The notes: generated by a model not told the origin, from the sequence alone. A DNA stretch of 64,000 nucleotides from Psychrobacter immobilis (GCF_904846175.1 NZ_CAJGZM010000001.1:1-64000), one strand, 5' to 3'. Positions 7,571 through 17,641 are shown, counted from the first letter of the stretch. A program made the numbers and translations.

Positions 7571-10228
7571 ATGGACAACGCCCTCGTACAACCGATGAAT
7601 GAACAATTCAAAAAGCCATTACCTGGCACAGATTTGTATTACTTTGATACCCGCGAAGCGATTGAAAGCATTGAAGCGGGTGCCTATGACAAACTGCCGT
7701 TCTGCTCAAAAGTATTGTGTGAAAACTTGGTACGTCGTTGCCCTCCAGAAGACTTAACGGCGGCGTTAGAACAGCATATCTATGGTAAACAAGATTTAGA
7801 TTTTCCTTGGTACCCTGCCCGTGTCGTTTGTCATGATATTTTAGGTCAGACGGCGTTTGTTGATTTAGCAGGTCTACGTGATGCCATCGCTGAGCAAGGC
7901 GGTGACCCATCAAAAGTCAATCCTATCGTGCCAACGCAATTAATTGTTGACCATTCATTGGCCGTTGAACATGCAGGCTTTGAAGAAAACGCTTTTGAGA
8001 AAAACCGCGCCATTGAAGAGCGTCGTAACGATGACCGCTTCCACTTTATTAACTGGTGTCAGTATGCCTTTGATAACGTCAACGTCGTACCGCCTGGTAA
8101 CGGCATCATGCACCAAATTAACTTAGAAAAAATGTCGCCGGTTGTGCAAGTGGTCAAAAATAAAGCCGGTGAACAAGTTGCCTTTGCTGATACGCTCGTC
8201 GGTACAGACAGCCATACGCCGATGGTTGATGCTTTAGGTGTTATCTCAATCGGTGTTGGTGGTCTAGAAGCTGAAAGCGTGATGTTAGGCAACCCATCAT
8301 ATATGCGCCTCCCAGATTACGTTGGTGTTAAGCTAACGGGCAAATTGCAAAAAGGCATTACCGGTACCGATTTGGTGCTCGCGATGACCGAGTTCCTACG
8401 TGATGCCGGCGTAGTCTCTACCTATATTGAGTTCTTCGGTGAAGGTGCACGCCAACTGAGCGTTGGTGACCGTGCGTCTATCTCCAATATGACCCCAGAA
8501 TATGGCGCGACGGCGGCAATGTTCTATATCGATGAGCAAACCATCGACTATTTACGTCTCACTGGCCGTTCTGAGGCTCAAATCAAATTGGTTGAGCAGT
8601 ATGCCAAGCAAACCGGTCTATGGGCTGATGGCATGGGAAATGCGGTTTATGACCGTGTGCTTGAGTTTGATTTGTCTGCAGTCGTCCGTAATATGGCAGG
8701 CCCTTCACGTCCGCATGCTCGCGTTTCAACCACAGATTTGGTTGCCAAAGGTATTGCTCATGCTCCTGAAGATAAATTACCAGAGCCAAAAGATGGTCTG
8801 ATGCCAGATGGCGCAGTTATTATCGCCGCAATTACCAGCTGTACCAACACTTCTAACCCACGCAATATGGTTGCAGCGGGCTTAGTTGCTCGTAATGCTA
8901 ATAAGAAAGGTTTGTTACGCAAGCCTTGGGTAAAATCATCATTAGCACCAGGCTCTAAAACCGTCAAAATGTATCTAGAAGAAGCTGGTCTGATGTCTGA
9001 GCTACAAGAAATCGGCTTTGATGTGGTTGGCTTTGCTTGTACCACTTGTAATGGTATGAGTGGTGCGCTTGATCCTGATATTGAAAAAGAAATCATCGAT
9101 AACGATCTGTTTACCACTGCGGTGTTATCTGGCAACCGTAACTTTGATGGTCGTATCCACCCGTATGCCAAGCAAGCATTCTTAGCGTCACCGCCATTAG
9201 TGATTGCCTATGCTATCGCCGGTAATATCCGCTTTGATATTGAAAAAGACTCGTTAGGTAAAGACCAAAACGGCAATGATGTTTATCTAAAAGATATCTG
9301 GTTCGATGACGATGAAGTTGATGCCATCGTTGCCAAAGCCGTGAAGCCTGAGCAATTCAATGCTGTCTATATCCCTATGTTTGATGAAGCTAAAAAAGAC
9401 ACAGGTAAAGCCTTAAGCCCACTCTATGATTGGCGCGAGATGACCACTTATATCCGCCGTCCGCCATATTGGGAAGGCAAAATGGCAGCGATGAATAAGC
9501 TAAAAGGTATGCGTCCGTTAGCGGTGCTTGGTGACAACATCACCACTGACCATTTATCACCATCTAATGCGATTTTGGGCGATTCGGCGGCTGGCGAGTA
9601 TCTTGATACTATGGGTCTGCCAGCAGAAGATTATAACTCTTACGCAACCCATCGCGGTGACCACTTAACGGCGCAGCGTGCGACCTTTGCCAATCCTAAG
9701 CTATTGAATGAGATGGTACGTGACGAGAAAGGTGAAGTCATACAAGGTTCACTTGCTAGAGTTGAACCAGAAGGTCATGTCATGCGTATGTGGGAAGCGA
9801 TTGAAACCTATATGAATCGTGAACAGCCACTTATCATCATTGCAGGTGACGGCTATGGTCAAGGCTCAAGCCGTGACTGGGCTGCCAAAGGTGTGCGTTT
9901 AGCTGGCGTAGAAGTTGTGGTTGCTGAAGATTTTGAGCGTATCCATCGTCAAAACTTGGTCGGTATGGGCGCACTACCTTTGCAATTTAAAGAAGGTGTC
10001 AATCGTAACACCCTAAATATCGATGGTACTGAAATATTCGATATCGAAGGCGAAGTGTCGGCTGGTGGTGAGATGACACTGGTCATTAACCGCACAGATG
10101 GTACTGTCGATAAAGCCTTAGTGAAATGCCGTTTAGACACCGCTGATGAAGTTAAAATGTATAACGCGGGTGGTATGCTCCAGCGCTTTGCCAAGGAGTT
10201 TATCGATGGCACGTTAGATATTGCGTAA
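7571..10228 (+). CDS. acnD: Fe/S-dependent 2-methylcitrate dehydratase (AcnD)
   Basis: The 885-residue protein is of the aconitase superfamily. Together with PrpF it dehydrates 2-methylcitrate to the 2-methylaconitate isomer. The 4Fe-4S ligands are in TSCTNTSNPR (Cys about 423) and FACTTCNGMSG (Cys about 489 and 492). The swivel domain has GDNITTDHLSPSNAI and GDGYGQGSSRDWAAKG. The genomic link to prpB, prpC and prpF separates AcnD from housekeeping AcnA. AAAGG lies 6-7 bases before the ATG at 7571. A strong terminator follows 27 bases after the stop. Confidence 0.93.
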   Translation: MDNALVQPMNEQFKKPLPGTDLYYFDTREAIESIEAGAYDKLPFCSKVLCENLVRRCPPEDLTAALEQHIYGKQDLDFPWYPARVVCHDILGQTAFVDLAGLRDAIAEQGGDPSKVNPIVPTQLIVDHSLAVEHAGFEENAFEKNRAIEERRNDDRFHFINWCQYAFDNVNVVPPGNGIMHQINLEKMSPVVQVVKNKAGEQVAFADTLVGTDSHTPMVDALGVISIGVGGLEAESVMLGNPSYMRLPDYVGVKLTGKLQKGITGTDLVLAMTEFLRDAGVVSTYIEFFGEGARQLSVGDRASISNMTPEYGATAAMFYIDEQTIDYLRLTGRSEAQIKLVEQYAKQTGLWADGMGNAVYDRVLEFDLSAVVRNMAGPSRPHARVSTTDLVAKGIAHAPEDKLPEPKDGLMPDGAVIIAAITSCTNTSNPRNMVAAGLVARNANKKGLLRKPWVKSSLAPGSKTVKMYLEEAGLMSELQEIGFDVVGFACTTCNGMSGALDPDIEKEIIDNDLFTTAVLSGNRNFDGRIHPYAKQAFLASPPLVIAYAIAGNIRFDIEKDSLGKDQNGNDVYLKDIWFDDDEVDAIVAKAVKPEQFNAVYIPMFDEAKKDTGKALSPLYDWREMTTYIRRPPYWEGKMAAMNKLKGMRPLAVLGDNITTDHLSPSNAILGDSAAGEYLDTMGLPAEDYNSYATHRGDHLTAQRATFANPKLLNEMVRDEKGEVIQGSLARVEPEGHVMRMWEAIETYMNREQPLIIIAGDGYGQGSSRDWAAKGVRLAGVEVVVAEDFERIHRQNLVGMGALPLQFKEGVNRNTLNIDGTEIFDIEGEVSAGGEMTLVINRTDGTVDKALVKCRLDTADEVKMYNAGGMLQRFAKEFIDGTLDIA

Positions 10229-10255
10229 GCATTTGAGTTTTAAATAAGCAAAGAG

Positions 10256-10291
10256 CCGATGTTGTATAAATTATACGGCATCGGTTTTTTT
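10256..10291 (+). terminator. Strong intrinsic terminator after acnD
   Basis: CCGATG-TT-GTATAA pairs with TTATAC-GG-CATCGG (10256-10284), followed by seven Ts. It ends the prpB-prpC-acnD transcript before the small exported protein and prpF, so those need another promoter or readthrough. It also rules out starts for the next gene that fall inside the hairpin. Confidence 0.9.
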
Positions 10292-10411
10292 ATAATTGGC
10301 ATCCTATTATCAACTGACAACCACGACATCAAAAAGCTTGTAAATTATTCAACAATTATTAGGAAATTGGGCATAATAACGATTTATATTTTACTATTAA
10401 GAGATGTTGTT

Positions 10412-10903
10412 ATGAGCTGGTTCAAATTGTTTATTGCGTGTGTTGTCCTTTATCTTGGTCAAAGTTATTACCTTTTATCATCAAATAATGTAGAAAAATT
10501 TTTGGCTGAACATAACGCCTTAGCTATGCAAGATCCGGTAGCCGCTTGTGATAACTATAGCGATGACGTCGAAGTGTCTATTAATCACGATACCGGTAAC
10601 GGCGCTTGGGAAGTAGAAGGTGGTAAGAATGAGATATGTGGCTATATAAAACAATCTCAGGCAGCACTTACTGTCCTACAAGCCAATACCTCAGGTCATC
10701 TCGAAAATCTAACGGTGAAGACAGGCTTCCCATGGTCTAAGGCTCATGTGAGCTATGATGAAATCAACGAGGTTCAAATGAATACGCTAGGCTCAATCAG
10801 CAGTAAAACGCATGATGCTATTGATATTAAGCGCACGCTCACTGGTCTAAGTATAGCGTCAGTAAATTCTACTGGTGGCGTAAACGCACTCGGTAAACCT
10901 TAA
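10412..10903 (+). CDS. Small exported or membrane-anchored hypothetical protein
   Basis: The start is placed at the ATG at 10412 because upstream in-frame codons lie in the acnD terminator. The protein has 163 residues and begins MSWFKLFIACVVLYLGQSYY, a signal anchor or uncleaved signal peptide. The rest is a soluble domain with two cysteines (AACDNYSDD and NEICGYI) that could form a disulfide in the periplasm. No family is recognised. It sits between acnD and prpF, an unusual insertion into an otherwise standard order, but shares no visible feature with propionate enzymes. Confidence 0.7.
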   Translation: MSWFKLFIACVVLYLGQSYYLLSSNNVEKFLAEHNALAMQDPVAACDNYSDDVEVSINHDTGNGAWEVEGGKNEICGYIKQSQAALTVLQANTSGHLENLTVKTGFPWSKAHVSYDEINEVQMNTLGSISSKTHDAIDIKRTLTGLSIASVNSTGGVNALGKP

Positions 10904-10965
10904 TCATTACTTTTAGCCATGCTTTTGAAAATAATATTAGAAAATTAATTAAAGGACTTCCCACT

Positions 10966-12222
10966 ATGACTCAATCAACTTCACAACATGCATCTTTAAA
11001 AAACACACCAATATTCGCTCCACAAATCTCTGTCCCTGCTACCTATATGCGCGGCGGCACCTCAAAAGGCACCTTCTTTAAACTCTCCGACCTACCAGAA
11101 CGTTGCCAAGTTGCTGGCGAGTCGCGCGATAATTTCCTATTACGTGTCATCGGTAGCCCTGACCCTTATGGTAAGCAAATTGACGGCTTAGGAAATGGTA
11201 GCTCTAGCACCTCAAAGACAGTAATCTTATCCAAGTCTGAAAAAGAAGACCACGATGTTAACTATCTGTTTGGACAGGTAAATATTGCCAAGCCGATGAT
11301 TGATTGGGCGGGTAACTGTGGTAATTTAACCGCTGCCGTTGGTGCTTGCGCGATTAATATGGGCTTGGTTGATGCGGATAAAGTTGCTAGCAGTACGGAC
11401 GACGGCATTTGTGAAGTACGCATCTGGCAAGAGAATATCAGTAAAACCATTATTGCCCATGTGCCTGTTTACTTAGATGAACAAGGCAAGGTACAAGTCC
11501 AAGAAACGGGCGATTTTGAGCTAGATGGTGTGACCTTTCCTGCTGCCGAAGTAAAGATTGAATTTATTGATCCAGTAGATTCATCTAGTGATATGTTCCC
11601 GACAAACAATCTAGTCGATGATTTTGATGTGTCTGGTTGTGGCCTAAATACTGATAACGTAAAGGCGACCTTTATCAGTGCGGGTATCCCAACCATCTTT
11701 ATGAAAGCAGAAGATTTGGGCTTTACCGGTACTGAGCTGCAAGGTGATATCAACAGCGATAGCGAAACCTTGGCTAAGCTTGAAAAAATCCGTGCCAAAG
11801 GCGGTGTTGCGATGGGCTTGTTTAAAGATGTCTCCGAGGCACAAACCAGTCAGCATATTCCAAAAATTGCTTGGGTTGCTCCTGCACAAAGTTATAGCGC
11901 ATCAAGTGGTAAAGCAGTTAATGCTGATGATATTGATCTCGTTGTACGTGCGATGAGTATGGGGCAACTGCATCATGCAATGATGGGCACAGCAGCAGTA
12001 GCGATTGCAGCAGCAGCGACTACTCAGGGAACGTTAGTTAATGAGGCAGCAGGTGCAGGCGAGCTTAGTGAGGTGCGTTTTGGTCATCCATCAGGGACCT
12101 TATTGGTTGGTGGTAAAACAGAACAAGTCGCTGGACGTTGGCAAGCCAAAAAGGTGTCGATGAGCCGCTCTGCTCGTCGTATCATGGTTGGTGAAGTGTT
12201 TGTACCAGCAGATGCGTTTTAA
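10966..12222 (+). CDS. prpF: 2-methylaconitate cis-trans isomerase PrpF
   Basis: The 418-residue protein of the PrpF/diaminopimelate-epimerase fold isomerises the AcnD product to 2-methyl-cis-aconitate. Family marks are YMRGGTSKGTFF at about 27-38, where the catalytic lysine lies, GSPDPYGKQIDGLGNGSSST, the substrate loop with DWAGNCGNLTAAVGACAI, and the C-terminal GHPSGTLLVGG. AAAGGA precedes the ATG at 10966 at good spacing. The length is slightly above the usual 390-400. AcnD with PrpF replaces PrpD in many bacteria; here PrpD is also present 3 kb downstream. Confidence 0.95.
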   Translation: MTQSTSQHASLKNTPIFAPQISVPATYMRGGTSKGTFFKLSDLPERCQVAGESRDNFLLRVIGSPDPYGKQIDGLGNGSSSTSKTVILSKSEKEDHDVNYLFGQVNIAKPMIDWAGNCGNLTAAVGACAINMGLVDADKVASSTDDGICEVRIWQENISKTIIAHVPVYLDEQGKVQVQETGDFELDGVTFPAAEVKIEFIDPVDSSSDMFPTNNLVDDFDVSGCGLNTDNVKATFISAGIPTIFMKAEDLGFTGTELQGDINSDSETLAKLEKIRAKGGVAMGLFKDVSEAQTSQHIPKIAWVAPAQSYSASSGKAVNADDIDLVVRAMSMGQLHHAMMGTAAVAIAAAATTQGTLVNEAAGAGELSEVRFGHPSGTLLVGGKTEQVAGRWQAKKVSMSRSARRIMVGEVFVPADAF

Positions 12223-12300
12223 ATGTTTATTATTTGTTCGATTTCTTTAATACTTATACTCTGAATAGCTTTTTGCTTGCGTTTGTTTTACTCTAATAAA

Positions 12301-14154
12301 ATGCCAACTTCTCCTACTCTTAATAAATCACCACTAGACAAAAAGCCGCCGCTCAAAAAAACGGAGCGGCGGGCTTTGCTGTGGGATATCCTAAAAAAGC
12401 TTGCCGTCTTTGCTCAGCCTTATCGCTTAATAATCATTGCTACCTTGATATTGACGGTGCTAGGCTCCTTTACGGCTCAGGTTAATGCCTTTGTACTGCG
12501 CTATGCTGTTGATACCTTGACCGAAATCGCCACCCTTACCGAGCCTTGGGAAGCTGGCGTGCGCATGCTCACTATTATAAGTGTGGTATTGCTGACTAAA
12601 GAGATATTGTCGATATTCATCTCGTTTGGACAGCGCTTTTATGGTGAAAAGATTCGTATCAATCTCTCGCGTGATTTATCGCAAAAAATCATTGAGCGTA
12701 TCTTAACTTACCGTATGGCGTTTTATACCAGTAGTGAAAACGACAGTGGTAAGCTGCAAACCCGTATCGATTATGGCGTTAGCAGTCTTACAAGCCTAGT
12801 ACAGAACTTCTTTATCGATATGCTACCGCTGTTTGCAAGTGCCATTGTATCGCTAATCATTATGTTTTCGACCAACTTTTGGATAGGCTTGGTTGGTCTG
12901 ATTATTATCCCGATTTACTTTTTTATCAGTCAAAAACAGGCAAAGCGTTTGCAAGGTTTCCGCCGGCAGATGCGCGGCTTTAGAGAAGCCAAAAGTGGTC
13001 TTGTTATCTCGCTGATTAACTCAATCAGTGTCGTAAAGTCCTTTGTGCGCGAGTCTATCGAGGCGGAGAAGCATTTAACCATTCAAAAGGATATGACTGA
13101 TAATCAGCTGCGTATTCGTAGTATTGGTTTTATTTATGATGCGATAAAAACCTTTATCGAACAAATCGGTGTAGTGGCTATCATACTACTGACTTCTTAT
13201 TTCGTGCTAAACGGTCAGATGACCATTGGGATGATTTTATTTCACGTCATGCTGTTTCAAAACGTCGCGGCCCCTATCCGTCAATTACATCGCATATATG
13301 ATCAAATTAACAATGCGCTTACCTATGCCGAAGGATTTTTTGAGATTTTAGAGGACGATGATCAAGTTGAAAAAGTCTCTGGTTTGAGTAGCAAAAACTT
13401 AAAAGGTCATATTGAGCTTAAACATGTCAACTTTACCTATCCTAATGGCACCCAAGCGCTAAAGGATGTCAGTTTTACCATCAAGCCCAATCGCATTACG
13501 GCGCTGGTGGGCTTAAGTGGTGCTGGCAAGAGTACGATTATCAATCTGTTGGTAAGGTTTTATGAGCCTGACGCCGGCACGATATGCTTAGATGGTCAGA
13601 ATCTAGCCGACTACGATACCCATGAGCTACGGCAAAATATCGGCTTGGTATTACAAAGCAACCATATTTTCTCAGGTACGATTAGCGAAAATATTCGTTA
13701 TGGCGATATGAATGCAAGTGAGGATGATATTGTGGTTGCAGCTAAGAAAGCTTCGATTCATGAGCAAGTCATATCACTAGCAAAAGGCTATGAAAGTAGT
13801 GCAAAGTCCCTATCAGGCGGACAGCAGCAACGTATTGCATTGGCAAGAATGTTTTTAAAGGATCCGCCGATTGTGTTTTTGGATGAACCAACGGCGAGCT
13901 TAGATGCCATTGCCAGTCAACAGGTTAAGAAAAGCCTAGATTTGATTAAAAAAGATCGTACCGTGATTATGGTATCGCACAATATTGCCCAAATTATCGA
14001 TGCTGATGATTTAGTAGTAATAGAAAACGGGCGCGTGGTTGAGACAGGTACTCACGAAGCACTATATGAGCAGCGCGGTAAATACTTTGAGATATTCAGC
14101 GCGATGTCTGACAGTTTAAACTTGGATAAAATCAGTCAAACCTTAAATAGTTAA
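12301..14154 (+). CDS. ABC exporter, fused membrane and ATPase domains
   Basis: The protein has about 617 residues. An N-terminal six-helix type-I exporter domain (about 30-320) is followed by an ATPase domain with Walker A GLSGAGKST, signature LSGGQQQR, Walker B PPIVFLDEPTAS and H-loop VSHN. It is built as a half-transporter that works as a homodimer, like MsbA or multidrug exporters. The ATG at 12301 is preferred to a TTG at 12277; neither has a strong ribosome site. Substrate unknown. It follows prpF by 78 bases, so it could be cotranscribed, but a link to propionate is not implied by the family. Confidence 0.9.
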   Translation: MPTSPTLNKSPLDKKPPLKKTERRALLWDILKKLAVFAQPYRLIIIATLILTVLGSFTAQVNAFVLRYAVDTLTEIATLTEPWEAGVRMLTIISVVLLTKEILSIFISFGQRFYGEKIRINLSRDLSQKIIERILTYRMAFYTSSENDSGKLQTRIDYGVSSLTSLVQNFFIDMLPLFASAIVSLIIMFSTNFWIGLVGLIIIPIYFFISQKQAKRLQGFRRQMRGFREAKSGLVISLINSISVVKSFVRESIEAEKHLTIQKDMTDNQLRIRSIGFIYDAIKTFIEQIGVVAIILLTSYFVLNGQMTIGMILFHVMLFQNVAAPIRQLHRIYDQINNALTYAEGFFEILEDDDQVEKVSGLSSKNLKGHIELKHVNFTYPNGTQALKDVSFTIKPNRITALVGLSGAGKSTIINLLVRFYEPDAGTICLDGQNLADYDTHELRQNIGLVLQSNHIFSGTISENIRYGDMNASEDDIVVAAKKASIHEQVISLAKGYESSAKSLSGGQQQRIALARMFLKDPPIVFLDEPTASLDAIASQQVKKSLDLIKKDRTVIMVSHNIAQIIDADDLVVIENGRVVETGTHEALYEQRGKYFEIFSAMSDSLNLDKISQTLNS

Positions 14155-14272
14155 TGTAGGGTGAAATCGTTATAATGCTCAGGCATTGATGCATTATTTC
14201 TGTATTTAGAATATTTATAATTTATGTTGTTACCCTATATAAGCCCTTTAAATTGTTAGAAGCTATTTGACT

Positions 14273-14863
14273 ATGACCTGTGAATTTTCTATAAAAACCT
14301 TTGATGAGCTGACCACCGTTGATCTTTATCATATCTTAAAAGCCCGCTCACAAGTATTTGTGGTGGAGCAAAACTGCCCGTATCAAGATATGGACGAGGT
14401 GGACTTTGACTGCTTACATCTGGTTGCCCATCAAAATGAAGCCTTGATTGGCTATTGCCGAATTATCCCGCCGTCATTTAATCACAAAAAATCCTCGGTT
14501 AATCCGTCAGGTCCGATACCGGCGATTGGCAGAGTTCTGGTGTTAGCAGAGCACCGCGGCAATGGTGTCGCCCGTCAAATAATGCTTGAGGCCATCAAGT
14601 ACTGCCGCAAAAAGTATGGTAAAAAAACCATTATTATCTCCGCACAGACTTATTTGCTAAACTTTTACGAATCACTTGGATTTATCGTTGAAGGTGAACG
14701 CTATCTTGAAGACGGTATCGAGCATGTCATCATGGTTTTACCCGTCATTAAGAAAGTAAAAGTACAAAAAGAAAGCTCAGGGATGATGAGTAGTATTCTC
14801 AGTTTTTTACTATTGATACTGTCATTGTTATTCATTGTTGGGTTAGTTTATCTCATGATTTGA
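14273..14863 (+). CDS. GNAT acetyltransferase (ElaA-like) with C-terminal membrane helix
   Basis: The protein has 196 residues. Residues 1-155 form a GNAT domain of the ElaA type (LYHILKARSQVFVVEQNCPYQ, then the acetyl-CoA loop HRGNGVARQIM and FYESLGFIVEG). The last 30 residues (SILSFLLLILSLLFIVGLVYL) are a strongly hydrophobic helix, which ElaA proteins normally lack; their usual length is about 150. The enzyme would be tail-anchored in the inner membrane. The ATG at 14273 is preferred over a TTG at 14267. Substrate unknown. Confidence 0.85.
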   Translation: MTCEFSIKTFDELTTVDLYHILKARSQVFVVEQNCPYQDMDEVDFDCLHLVAHQNEALIGYCRIIPPSFNHKKSSVNPSGPIPAIGRVLVLAEHRGNGVARQIMLEAIKYCRKKYGKKTIIISAQTYLLNFYESLGFIVEGERYLEDGIEHVIMVLPVIKKVKVQKESSGMMSSILSFLLLILSLLFIVGLVYLMI

Positions 14864-15050
14864 TGGCGCGCGTTTTTATCTTTACCTTGAATACGCTCAT
14901 AGGCAAATCATTAAACCATAAAACAGTCTTACACGACTTCACTGTTGTTCGATATTGAGTATGCTATTTTTGATACATGACTGATTAATAAATGTCTAAG
15001 ACGACTTTATTAATCGCTCAAATATTCGACTCAAGGAAGAGGTAACGACT

Positions 15051-16568
15051 ATGTCTACGACTCAAAACGCCACGGTAGAGAGCAATGTTCGTCCAGAGTA
15101 TGACGATGAAATTCAAAAAATCGCCGACTATGTGCTAAATTACTCTATCGATGCAGACTCGCCCAATAGTGCTGATGCTTGGAATACCGCCCGCTACTGT
15201 TTGATGGATACGCTAGGGTGCGGATTATTGGCACTGCGCTTTCCTGAATGTACCAAGCACCTAGGACCCGATTGCGCTGATCAAATCACCCCTAACGGCG
15301 CGCGCGTACCCGGTACACCCCATAGACTCGACCCTATTAAAGCCGCTTTTGATATTGGCTGTGTGGTGCGCTGGCTTGATTATAACGATACGTGGCTTGC
15401 GGCTGAATGGGGTCATCCTTCGGACAACTTGGGTGGTATCTTGGCAGTAGCGGACTATATAAGTCAGCAAAATGTCAGCCAAAATAAAGTACCGCTCACG
15501 ATGCATGACGTACTAGAAGCGATGATTATGGCGCATGAGATTCAAGGGGTGCTTGCCTTAGATAATTCATTCAACCGTGTGGGTTTAGACCATGTGTTCC
15601 TAGTCAAATTAGCCTCAACGGCTGTGGTCGCTAAACTCTATAAATTACCACGTGAGCGCATCATGGCGGCGATCTCGCAAGCGATTGTGGATGGTCAAGC
15701 GCTGCGTACCTATCGTCATGCACCTAATGCTGGTAGCCGTAAATCATGGGCGGCAGGCGACGCCACCAGTCGTGCGGTACGCTTAGTCGATATTACTCGT
15801 CGCGGCGAGATGGGCATCCCTGGGGCATTAACCGCTCCGCAATGGGGCTTTTATGATGTGTTGTTTAGCCATACCAATAAAGATTTGGCACTCAAACCTG
15901 AAGGCGAGCGCCGCTTTACCTTCCAGCGCGAGTTTGGTAGCTACGTGATGGAAAATATTTTGTTTAAGATAAGCTTCCCTGCCGAGTTTCATGCCCAGAC
16001 CGCTTGTGAAGCGGCTGTCATTTTGCATCCACGTATCGATGATAGAATTGATGAGATTGAGAAAATCGTTCTGACTACTCATGATTCAGCCATTCGAATC
16101 ATCTCGAAAGAAGGCGCGCTTGCTAATCCTGCTGATCGCGATCATTGTTTGCAATATATGGTTGCAGTGCCTTTATTGACCGGCGACTTGATGGCAGAGA
16201 ATTATGAAGACGATTACCACGCGCAGCATCATATCTTGATTGATGGGCTGCGCCGTAAGATGGTTGTTGTCGAAGATGCCAGCTATTCGAAAGACTACCA
16301 TGACCCAAGCAAACGCTCGATTGCCAATGCCATTCAGATATTCTTTAAAGACGGCAGCAGTACCGATAAAGTCGCTGTGGAATATCCTATTGGTCATAAA
16401 CGCCGCCGCGCTGAAGGCATCCCTGTATTAGAAGCGAAGTTCCGAGCAAGTTTGGCGACGCGCTTTATTGACAGTCGCTGTGCGGATATTTTTGCTCTAT
16501 GTGATGATCAAAAGTGTTTGGAGCAAACCCCTGTTAATGAGTTTATGGATTTATTCGTCGCTAATTAA
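15051..16568 (+). CDS. prpD: 2-methylcitrate dehydratase PrpD (MmgE/PrpD family)
   Basis: The 505-residue protein is cofactor-independent and converts 2-methylcitrate to 2-methyl-cis-aconitate. Family marks are the conserved block DYNDTWLAAEWGHPSDNLGG (about 105-124), the helical MmgE fold, and TYRHAPNAGSRKSWAAGDA. E. coli PrpD has 483 residues, so this one is normal with a short N-terminal extension. AGAGG lies before the ATG at 15051. It duplicates the step carried out by AcnD and PrpF in the same locus. Confidence 0.93.
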   Translation: MSTTQNATVESNVRPEYDDEIQKIADYVLNYSIDADSPNSADAWNTARYCLMDTLGCGLLALRFPECTKHLGPDCADQITPNGARVPGTPHRLDPIKAAFDIGCVVRWLDYNDTWLAAEWGHPSDNLGGILAVADYISQQNVSQNKVPLTMHDVLEAMIMAHEIQGVLALDNSFNRVGLDHVFLVKLASTAVVAKLYKLPRERIMAAISQAIVDGQALRTYRHAPNAGSRKSWAAGDATSRAVRLVDITRRGEMGIPGALTAPQWGFYDVLFSHTNKDLALKPEGERRFTFQREFGSYVMENILFKISFPAEFHAQTACEAAVILHPRIDDRIDEIEKIVLTTHDSAIRIISKEGALANPADRDHCLQYMVAVPLLTGDLMAENYEDDYHAQHHILIDGLRRKMVVVEDASYSKDYHDPSKRSIANAIQIFFKDGSSTDKVAVEYPIGHKRRRAEGIPVLEAKFRASLATRFIDSRCADIFALCDDQKCLEQTPVNEFMDLFVAN

Positions 16569-16632
16569 TTTTAAAGCGTATCAATAATTCAGGTGCCTTT
16601 TCATTTTCATTAATAGTGTTTTTACCAATCTT

Positions 16633-17394
16633 TTACCAAGGAATGGACTGACCTGCCCAATCGACAAAACAACCAGATTGGGCGGCAGTCATACTATCAA
16701 GCATTTCTATTAAGTGTTCAGCGCTATAAGATGGCGAGAATAGCTTTTCGTCAGCCACATTGCTTTGAAAGGGTGATGATAACTGGGTATCAACCGTACC
16801 GGGTTGCATGACGACCACGCAGACAGCCTTTAGCGACCGATTCCATTCAATACTCAAATTTTTCATACCCATATTCAGTGCCGCTTTACTCATACGGTAG
16901 CTGTACCAACCGCCAAGCTCATTGTCACTAATACTACCCACACGAGCCGATATGGTCGCAAAGACTGCAGGGTTGTCAGCGTCACGTTCAGCTTTTGCAA
17001 GTAATGGCTTGATATGCTTGGCAATAAGCAGACTGGCTAAGGCATTAATCTGCATATTCTGTAAAAAAAAGTCAGTCTCTAGTTGTCGTAGCGCTTTTTC
17101 TGGTTGATTATTTGGCGTATGCAATAACCCCACACAGTTAATCACCCAATCGATATGAGTGGCTTGCTGCTTAATCTCAGTAACGGCTTGTTCAATGCTT
17201 TTCTCATTGCTGACATCAATCGGTAACCAGTGCAAATTATCGGCGGTAAAGTCAGGCTGATTTGTATGATAAGTGGCAAATATTTTTCCGTTGCCACTGC
17301 TTTTATTATTAGCAGTCATCTCTATTAGCTGTTTAACAATCGCCTGACCAATACCGCCGCTACCGCCAACGATTAAGTAGTTTTTTTTATTCAT
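16633..17394 (-). CDS. Short-chain dehydrogenase/reductase (C-factor-like)
   Basis: The 253-residue SDR has the nucleotide-binding GGSGGIGQAI at about 8-17, the NCVGLL strand near residue 86, and the catalytic YSYRMSK tetrad region near 165-171. It resembles C-factor/CsgA-like SDRs, which are generic NAD(P)H oxidoreductases. An AAGGA site lies before the ATG at 17394. It converges with prpD. Substrate cannot be told from sequence. Confidence 0.88.
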   Translation of the reverse strand: MNKKNYLIVGGSGGIGQAIVKQLIEMTANNKSSGNGKIFATYHTNQPDFTADNLHWLPIDVSNEKSIEQAVTEIKQQATHIDWVINCVGLLHTPNNQPEKALRQLETDFFLQNMQINALASLLIAKHIKPLLAKAERDADNPAVFATISARVGSISDNELGGWYSYRMSKAALNMGMKNLSIEWNRSLKAVCVVVMQPGTVDTQLSSPFQSNVADEKLFSPSYSAEHLIEMLDSMTAAQSGCFVDWAGQSIPW

Positions 17395-17641
17395 AAAGCA
17401 TTCCTTATTGCTATCTGTATTATGAGCTGTTGCTAATCTGCATTCATTTTGGCGTATTTACTTTACATTTACTATGCTAAAACGCTAAGAATAATAGAAG
17501 TTATCGCTATTCTATATAGGCTACAATAATCACTGAGGGGTAAATACTCGACATCTATCAATTGAGATGTCTAAATGCCTTTAACGTTTAATCTTAACGT
17601 TTTAACTTTAACAAACGCCTTTATACGGATATCATCGCCCT

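Noticed and set aside
10259..10411. A start for the small exported protein at 10259
   Set aside because: This would place the first codons inside the acnD terminator hairpin. The ATG at 10412 begins a normal signal anchor.
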